A stretch of DNA of 40,791 bases from Methyloversatilis discipulorum. Lineage in GTDB: Bacteria > Pseudomonadota > Gammaproteobacteria > Burkholderiales > Rhodocyclaceae. Position numbers and translations under genes: made by a program. Positions 35,860-40,791 of the stretch are shown here, in pieces (the stretch's first letter is position 1; each line of letters opens with the position of its first letter). The stretch is taken from assembly GCF_018780585.1 (NCBI RefSeq), contig NZ_JADMJL010000042.1, positions 28,774 through 69,564 on the forward strand, written 5' to 3'. The notes beneath the pieces are model-generated. The model had not been told where the DNA came from, did no database searches, and saw only the letters and a program-made list of their open reading frames with translations.

Positions 35860-36183
35860 ATGAACAGGATGATCGTGCTGCTGCTCGGCGCCTTGCTATC
35901 GACCGGCGCGCTGGCCAAGCTGCCGGAGCTTACCGAGGAACAGAAGGCCGCTGCCGCGGAGAAGAAGGCGAAGGCGGACGAAGCGACCAAGAAAGGCAAC
36001 GAGCAGCTGGCGGCGTCGCAGGATCGCGTGGCGGCGAAGTACATCGAGCAGATGAAGGCGAAGGGCGTCACCGTGACGCCGACGCCGATCGCGCCGCCGG
36101 GCGCTCCGGCGGCACCGGCGGCACCGGCAGGGGCAGCAAACCCGCCGGCGGCAGCGCCCGCGGCACCGCCTGCAGCGAAGTAA
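35860..36183 (+). CDS. Small exported protein at the end of the formate dehydrogenase operon
   Basis: This 107-residue protein has a signal peptide (about 1-19, ending ALA), a charged helical segment LTEEQKAAAAEKKAKADEA (about 24-65) and a Pro/Ala-rich tail (about 70-107). Similar small exported proteins follow formate dehydrogenase genes in other betaproteobacteria, as far as I recall, but no function is known. GGAGGA lies just upstream. An out-of-frame ATG four bases earlier is not used. Confidence 0.75.
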   Translation: MNRMIVLLLGALLSTGALAKLPELTEEQKAAAAEKKAKADEATKKGNEQLAASQDRVAAKYIEQMKAKGVTVTPTPIAPPGAPAAPAAPAGAANPPAAAPAAPPAAK

Positions 36184-36215
36184 GGAGGTCCGGACGCCGC
36201 GTCGCGACGGGCAAC

Positions 36216-36251
36216 AAAGACAAAAGGCACCGCGAGGTGCCTTTTGTCTTT
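36216..36251. terminator. Bidirectional terminator between the formate dehydrogenase operon and the TonB receptor
   Basis: A perfect 16-bp stem (AAAGACAAAAGGCACC with its complement) around a GCGA loop. T-rich sequence lies at the 3' side on both strands. It sits between two convergent genes, 32 bases after one stop and 39 bases after the other. Confidence 0.9.
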
Positions 36252-36290
36252 TAGGGTACCGGATCGGCGCGACGATCCGGTTGGTTCGAC

Positions 36291-38543
36291 TCAGCCGCCG
36301 AAGCGGTAGCGCACACCCAGCCAGCCCGAGCGTGGCGCGCCCGGCGCGTAGAAGGTTTCATCCTCCCAGTTCGCCGTGTTGCTGTCGAAACTGTTGTTCG
36401 GACCGACGAAGGGGTTCTCGCCGATCTGACCCGCGGTGAAGTAGCGCTTGTCGAACACGTTGTTCACCCGGGCGAACACCGACCAGCCACCGCCCAGCTT
36501 CGCGTCGGCCACCATATTCACCACGGTGAAACCTGACGTCTTGCCGTTCTCGTCGTGCTCGTTGTTCTCGTTGCCGCGAACATAGACACCCGAGTGCGTG
36601 ATCACGTCCGAACCGAGCGTGAGCCATTCGGTGGCGCGCCAGTTCAGGCCCAGCTTGAACGAATGCTCGGCGATGCCAGGAATGCGGTCGCCTGACTGCA
36701 CGCGGATGTTGTCGACGCCGCAGCTCGGATCGAGTGCCGAGTTCTCCGGCGACACGATACATTCGCTCGAACGGTAGGTGGCGTCGACCCAGGTGTAGCC
36801 GGCGTTCCACATCAGGCTGCCGTAATCGCCGCTCAGACCGAGTTCGACACCGTTGCGCTGGGTCTTCCCGAAGTTCTTGAAATAGCCCTGACCGACCGTA
36901 TTGCTCGCGACGAACAGGATGTCGTCGCGGTTCACCGCGCCGAAGGCTGCGACGTTCCAGCGGAACGGTCCGACCACGCCACGGGCACCGATCTCGATGC
37001 TGCGCGTGACCACCTGATCCAGACGCGGGTCGGCCTGCATGGCATTCGGCAGCTTGCACGGCTCGTTCGGGTCGGAACAGCCCAGCTCGATCGGGCTGGG
37101 CGCACGGTTGCCCTGCTGCGCATTGGCGTACAGCGTGACTGCCGGCGTCAGCGCATAGGTGGCGCCCAGTGCAGGATTGATCTTGCTGTAGGTGTAGTCA
37201 CTGTTGAGACTGGACGTGGCGTCGAGCTGGTCCATCGTGCGCACACTGGTGTGGTTGTAGCGGCCGGACAGCGACACCGTAGCGTCGGCGATCGGTTTCC
37301 AGGTGCCGGTGGCGAACAGACTCCAGGTACGGCTGCGGCCGCGCAGCTTCGGTTCGGGATCTTCCTCGCTGTCGGTCGGGGTGACCGAGCGGTCGGGCAG
37401 GAAGTCACCCTCCTGCTCGGTCTGCTGGAACTTCGTACGGCTGTGGTCGAAGGTCGTGCCGACGGCCAGCTGACGGTCTTCGAGGATCTGTGCCCACTGC
37501 GCACTGAAGCCGTAGCCGGTCTGGCGGGTGCGGGTTCGGTTCAGCACGCCTTCCGGATCGCCCGGCGCCGCGAACTCGTCGTTGGCGTCGCCGTTGAGCG
37601 TGCGTACGTTGTTCTTGCGCACATAGACGGTGCCCGACAGCTTCTGGACGTCGTCCAGCCAGTAGCCGCCGTTCAGCGACAACATGGTCATGCGGTTCTT
37701 CGTGTTGTCGGGCGACGTGAAGATCGAACGCCGGCGTTGCTCGTAGAAGGACAGCGGCGTCAGACCGTTGCCGATCAGGTCGCTGTTTGCGTGCGTGATG
37801 TTCAGATCGAGTTCGTGCTTGGATGAGCGGTGCGAAATCTTGCCGAAGAACTGGTTCACGTCCGACGGCGACAGATCGCGCCAGCCGTCTTCCTTGAAAC
37901 GGGTGGCAGTGAAGTACCAGCCCAGTTCGCCATTGTTGCCGCCATGTTCAGCGGTCACAGCGCTGCGGCCGAAGCTGCCGGTGTAGGCCTCTATGCCGGT
38001 TCCGGCGTGGCTGAAACCATCCTTGGTGCGTACCGACAGTGCGCCACCGAGCGTATTGAGGCCGAAAAGCGGATTCGAGCCCGGGATCAGGTCGATCGAG
38101 GCGATCGCGTTACGCGGAATCAGGTCCCAGTTGACCACGTCACCGAAGGGCTCGTTTACGCGCACGCCGTCCTGATAGACCGACAGGCCTTGCGGCGTGC
38201 CAAGCAGCGGACTGGCGGTGAAGCCGCGGTAGTTCACATCCGCCTGATATGGATTCCCCTGGATTTCATTGACATTGACGCTCTGCAACTGGCTGCCAAG
38301 CAGCTCGGGCAGACCACCAGAACCTGTATCGCGCAGCGCTTCACGGCGGATCGACTGCACGTTGGCGGGGATCTCGTCCTTCGGCCGGTCCAGACCCGGC
38401 ACTGGTGATGTGCCAACAACCTCGACCGTGGGGGCCACGGTCTGCGCATGGCTGGCAAACGGCAGGCCGATCGTGCAGGCGCCGCTGATAATTGCGGCGA
38501 GCGGGGTCAGACGCAGACGTTGTGCGTCGGTGTGCTTTCTCAA
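36291..38543 (-). CDS. TonB-dependent outer-membrane receptor
   Basis: This 750-residue protein has a signal peptide (about 1-34, ending HAQ). The plug domain follows (about 40-160), with IPANVQSIRRE, YRGFTASPLLGTPQGLSVYQDGVRVNEPFGD and NPLFGLNTLGGALSVRTKDG. A 22-strand-type barrel follows and ends in RYRFGG. It should import a bound ligand such as a metal chelate using TonB energy. The substrate cannot be told from sequence. The start is a TTG at 38543 with a GAGGAG ribosome site upstream, which could keep expression low. It lies downstream of a two-component pair on the same strand with a 208-base gap, so it may have its own promoter. Confidence 0.93.
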   Translation of the reverse strand: MRKHTDAQRLRLTPLAAIISGACTIGLPFASHAQTVAPTVEVVGTSPVPGLDRPKDEIPANVQSIRREALRDTGSGGLPELLGSQLQSVNVNEIQGNPYQADVNYRGFTASPLLGTPQGLSVYQDGVRVNEPFGDVVNWDLIPRNAIASIDLIPGSNPLFGLNTLGGALSVRTKDGFSHAGTGIEAYTGSFGRSAVTAEHGGNNGELGWYFTATRFKEDGWRDLSPSDVNQFFGKISHRSSKHELDLNITHANSDLIGNGLTPLSFYEQRRRSIFTSPDNTKNRMTMLSLNGGYWLDDVQKLSGTVYVRKNNVRTLNGDANDEFAAPGDPEGVLNRTRTRQTGYGFSAQWAQILEDRQLAVGTTFDHSRTKFQQTEQEGDFLPDRSVTPTDSEEDPEPKLRGRSRTWSLFATGTWKPIADATVSLSGRYNHTSVRTMDQLDATSSLNSDYTYSKINPALGATYALTPAVTLYANAQQGNRAPSPIELGCSDPNEPCKLPNAMQADPRLDQVVTRSIEIGARGVVGPFRWNVAAFGAVNRDDILFVASNTVGQGYFKNFGKTQRNGVELGLSGDYGSLMWNAGYTWVDATYRSSECIVSPENSALDPSCGVDNIRVQSGDRIPGIAEHSFKLGLNWRATEWLTLGSDVITHSGVYVRGNENNEHDENGKTSGFTVVNMVADAKLGGGWSVFARVNNVFDKRYFTAGQIGENPFVGPNNSFDSNTANWEDETFYAPGAPRSGWLGVRYRFGG

Positions 38544-38751
38544 GGGGTTACTCCTCTCGTTTCTGGGGAGTGCGCACTCGTTCTTTGAAGTGCGTCACTG
38601 AAACGACCCTACAGGCAGGGTCCGATCGGAAGATAGCCAAGAGCTGTAAGCAAGGATCGGGAAAAACTCCCGAGGTGGGCGGGCTGGCTTGTTTATCGCT
38701 TAGTGTGCGAATTGTCTGTCTGTGGCGCACATTTAGCGGGCGCCTGCCGCG
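38544..38751 (-). promoter_or_regulatory. Leader region of the TonB receptor gene
   Basis: No gene was seen. It holds a perfect 10-base palindrome TCCGATCGGA (38621-38630). It overlaps by two bases an inverted repeat GACCCT-N6-AGGGTC (38605-38622). A small hairpin CGGGA-N5-TCCCG lies near 38654-38675. These are candidate operator sites for the adjacent response regulator or another factor. I could not assign a clear -35/-10 pair. Confidence 0.35.
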
Positions 38752-39426
38752 TCAATGATTGGCGTCCGTCGGGCCGAGCAATTGCGTCGGGCCGGTGCCG
38801 GACACCACGCCCAGACGAAGCGCGAGGTGCACCAGCGCAGCCGACGTGTTGACGTTCAGCTTTTCCTTGATGAGCGCCTGATAGTTTGCGACTGTCTTCT
38901 GGCTCAGGTTCAGCATCTGCGCACATTCTGCCGGCGACATGCCGCGTGCGAGCAGGCGGAAGACCTCGAACTCGCGTGCCGAAAGCGCGTTGATGACCTC
39001 GCGCTCGGCGTCGGGCGAGCGGTGTTCGACAACCCGTCGTACGTCCTCACTGAAGTAGCGCTCACCCCTCGCGACCGCTCGGACCGCCTCCAGCAACACC
39101 TCGGGGGCACTGCGCTTGCTGATGAATCCGCAGGCGCCGCTCTGGATGGCCTTATCAACCACTACCGCCTCGTCATGGACGCTGAACACCAGTACGCGCG
39201 CGCTCGTATCCCGAGCACGAATGCGCCGTATCAGCTCTATGCCGCTCGATCCGGGAAGCGAGAGATCGGTCACCGTAACCTTCGGCGTGCATTGCACGTA
39301 AGCGGTATAGCCCGCCTCGGCGTCCGGCGCTTCGGCAGCCACGCGGATGTCTCCGCCCGCTTCCAGCAGCCTTGCGTAACCCGAGCGCACGATCGGATGA
39401 TCGTCTACCAGCAGCACGTCGATCAT
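38752..39426 (-). CDS. NarL/FixJ-family response regulator
   Basis: This 224-residue regulator has a receiver domain (1 to about 120) with acidic residues Asp8 and Asp9, phosphoacceptor Asp54 in VTDLSLPG, Ser82 and Lys104 in GFISK. The LuxR-type HTH follows (about 148-205, LSAREFEVFRLLARGMSPAECAQ). Phosphorylation by the kinase encoded just upstream should control its DNA binding. The start overlaps the kinase stop by four bases (ATGA). The TonB receptor gene downstream on the same strand is a candidate target. Confidence 0.95.
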   Translation of the reverse strand: MIDVLLVDDHPIVRSGYARLLEAGGDIRVAAEAPDAEAGYTAYVQCTPKVTVTDLSLPGSSGIELIRRIRARDTSARVLVFSVHDEAVVVDKAIQSGACGFISKRSAPEVLLEAVRAVARGERYFSEDVRRVVEHRSPDAEREVINALSAREFEVFRLLARGMSPAECAQMLNLSQKTVANYQALIKEKLNVNTSAALVHLALRLGVVSGTGPTQLLGPTDANH

Positions 39427-40400
39427 TGAGTGTCCTCCCTAACTTGTTCAACCGGCGGTCGACATGGAATCGAGCACGTGACGAGCACGCCTCCCAGACG
39501 GCTTTGCCCGATCGAAAGGCTGCCGCCCAACATCGAGGCCCGCTCCTTCATGCCGAGCCAGCCCAGTCCCGCACGAACGCGTGCAACGTCGTGACCGATG
39601 CCGTCGTCTTCGATGGTCAGATCGATCCGACCTGATTCCGGCTGGCCGTGCAGCATGATTCGAACGTGACCGGCGTGGGCGTGCTTCATGACGTTCGACA
39701 GCGATTCCTGCACGATGCGATACAGCGCGATACTGATCTGCTCACCGAGTGCGCCCAGTTCGCCGGACGGAAGAAGCGCGCAGCTTACTTCGGAGCGTTC
39801 CTCCCACGACTCGCATAGTGATTGCAGGGCACCTACCAAGCCAAGACTGTCGAGCGCCGCCGGGCGCAGTTCATAAAGAAGTCCGCGGACGGTCTGGTAC
39901 AACTCGTCCGCGGTCTCTGCGATGCGCGCTGCCGCCGCCTGTTCCGACGATGCACCCGGAAGTGTCGTACGCAGGAATACCGCATCGATCCTGATTGCGT
40001 TGCAGCTCTGCCCGAAGTGATCATGAAGTTCGTGCGCAATACGCCGGCGCTCGGCTTCCTGCAGGCCGATCAATGTCTGCGCCAGTTCCCTGTTCCGTGC
40101 GGCAAGCCGCTGCAGTGCGTGCTCGGCAGCCACGCGCGACATGAGTTCGCTGCGTGCCTCCCGCCAGCGAAGGAAGGAGAAAACGGCCAGTCCCGCCAGC
40201 ACGCTGAGCAGCACGAACACAAGCTCGTCCGCCTGGAAGCCCTCGTAACGAGTGAGCTCAGCATGGAGTCTTTCATAGAGCTCTGTGCGAGAACTCACCA
40301 GGAAGGTGAGCAGCGCTGCCGTAGCTATCAGTGCGCCTTCAAGTCGCCGTCGGCGTGCCGATGACTTGATGCCCTTGTGCACTGCCTTATATATATGCAT
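39423..40400 (-). CDS. Sensor histidine kinase, HisKA_3 (NarX/DesK) type
   Basis: This 325-residue inner-membrane kinase has two membrane segments (about 22-36 and 59-77) around a very short periplasmic loop. A coiled linker follows, then the HisKA_3 dimerisation domain with ERRRIAHELHDHFGQ (phosphoacceptor probably His126), then an HATPase_c domain with QESLSNVMKHAHA and EDDGIGHD. The short loop of about 22 residues argues for sensing within the membrane or through a partner. The ATG at 40400 has a weak ribosome site. A GTG at codon 7 preceded by AAGG is an alternative start. Confidence 0.93.
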   Translation of the reverse strand: MHIYKAVHKGIKSSARRRRLEGALIATAALLTFLVSSRTELYERLHAELTRYEGFQADELVFVLLSVLAGLAVFSFLRWREARSELMSRVAAEHALQRLAARNRELAQTLIGLQEAERRRIAHELHDHFGQSCNAIRIDAVFLRTTLPGASSEQAAAARIAETADELYQTVRGLLYELRPAALDSLGLVGALQSLCESWEERSEVSCALLPSGELGALGEQISIALYRIVQESLSNVMKHAHAGHVRIMLHGQPESGRIDLTIEDDGIGHDVARVRAGLGWLGMKERASMLGGSLSIGQSRLGGVLVTCSIPCRPPVEQVREDTQ

Positions 40401-40511
40401 GTGTCGCCAACCCAGCCTTCACTGCTTGTTCGAGTATCCGATGCTGCCACACGCTGACGTCACGAGATTTCAGCCGCGGTAACCGCGCTGCAAAGAAAGC
40501 CCCAACGAGTG

Positions 40512-40540
40512 TTGACCTGTCGTTGGAAAACCTTCATAAT
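40512..40540 (+). promoter_or_regulatory. Sigma-70 promoter of the initiator tRNA gene
   Basis: TTGACC (40512-40517) and CATAAT (40535-40540) are separated by 17 bases, a near-consensus -35/-10 pair. The tRNA starts 15 bases after the -10. Confidence 0.8.
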
Positions 40541-40554
40541 CTTTTTCTCTCGAA

Positions 40555-40631
40555 CGCGGGGTGGAGCAGTCTGGCAGCTCGTCGGGCTCATAACCCGAAG
40601 GTCACAGGTTCAAATCCTGTCCCCGCAACCA
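40555..40631 (+). tRNA. Initiator tRNA-fMet (anticodon CAT)
   Basis: This 77-base cloverleaf includes an encoded CCA end. The anticodon CAT is at 40589-40591. The first base C faces A at position 72 and is unpaired, and the anticodon stem has three G-C pairs (GGG/CCC). These two features mark initiator rather than elongator tRNA-Met. The T arm GGTTCAAATCC is normal. Confidence 0.97.
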
Positions 40632-40654
40632 CCGATTGAACATGGCGGTGAGCG

Positions 40655-40703
40655 AGAAAAAAGATTCAAAAATGTTTGCGCAGATCTGAAAACGTGCTAT
40701 AGT
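40655..40703 (+). promoter_or_regulatory. rRNA operon promoter with A-rich upstream element
   Basis: TTGCGC (40676-40681) and TATAGT (40698-40703) are separated by 16 bases. An A-rich stretch (40655-40673) directly upstream looks like an UP element. A boxA downstream supports an rrn promoter. Confidence 0.8.
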
Positions 40704-40745
40704 TTCACTTCTGTGCTGCAGCGAAAGCAGCAACAAAGCAGCGAA

Positions 40746-40757
40746 CGTTCTTTAACA
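40746..40757 (+). promoter_or_regulatory. rrn leader boxA antitermination site
   Basis: CGTTCTTTAACA closely matches the boxA element of rRNA leaders (E. coli TGCTCTTTAACA). The following AACAGCCGATAGGTGTGGGC is typical of the leader before 16S rRNA. The 16S gene itself is not inside the window. Confidence 0.85.
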
Positions 40758-40791
40758 AAACAAACAGCCGATAGGTGTGGGCACGGCGTGG

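Noticed and set aside
40758-40791. Start of the 16S rRNA gene
   Set aside because: The sequence is still leader. The usual AGAGTTTGAT near the 16S 5' end does not appear before the window ends.

Overview
The window is GC-rich and its gene families point to a betaproteobacterium. The clues are a membrane-bound formate dehydrogenase locus with DUF3305/DUF3306 genes, a PEP-CTERM protein, a two-partner secretion (TPS) pair and a GTAG/GTGG-type REP array. The Rhodocyclales, for example a Methyloversatilis-like methylotroph, would fit, but that placement is inference. No insertion sequence, integrase, phage gene or CRISPR array was seen.

Region 1 (1-325) is non-coding. It holds a cluster of small REP-like hairpins and a perfect inverted repeat. 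Region 2 (326-5927, +) is a tight six-gene operon: an ExbB-type proton-channel subunit fused to a periplasmic DUF2341/LamG-like module, two ExbD proteins, a TonB-like transducer, a putative porin and a periplasmic coiled-coil protein. Region 3 (6262-8696, +) encodes a PEP-CTERM protein and a secreted protein resembling a phosphate-type periplasmic binding protein but with no ABC transporter beside it. It ends in a strong terminator. Region 4 (8829-22005, +) is a TPS locus: a TpsB/FhaC-type outer-membrane transporter and a 3803-residue filamentous-haemagglutinin-like exoprotein. The only two cysteines I find in the mature part of that exoprotein lie 8 and 15 residues from its C-terminus. Regions 2 to 4 look like one functional neighbourhood for energised envelope transport or surface adhesion, and they are the best candidate for an undescribed system.

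Region 5 (22009-36251) is a formate dehydrogenase and molybdenum-cofactor island. On the minus strand lies a compact operon, moaA-fdhD-mobA-moeA-regulator, whose last gene encodes an HTH plus periplasmic-binding-protein-like regulator. Divergent from it, on the plus strand, are DUF3305, DUF3306, a polyferredoxin, a TorD-like chaperone, a 66-residue Tat-signal protein, the catalytic alpha subunit (Cys type, Tat-exported), the FeS beta subunit, a small lipoprotein, the cytochrome b gamma subunit and a small exported protein. A near-consensus sigma-54 promoter lies just before the polyferredoxin gene. The operon ends in a 16-bp hairpin that can serve both strands. Together these genes would build a periplasm-facing enzyme that oxidises formate and passes electrons through FeS clusters and b haems to the quinone pool.

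Region 6 (36291-40400, -) encodes a TonB-dependent receptor and, upstream of it, a NarL/FixJ-type response regulator and its sensor kinase. Region 7 (40501-40791, +) has an initiator tRNA-Met gene with its own promoter. It is followed by an rRNA-operon promoter and boxA leader, so a 16S rRNA gene should begin just beyond the right edge.
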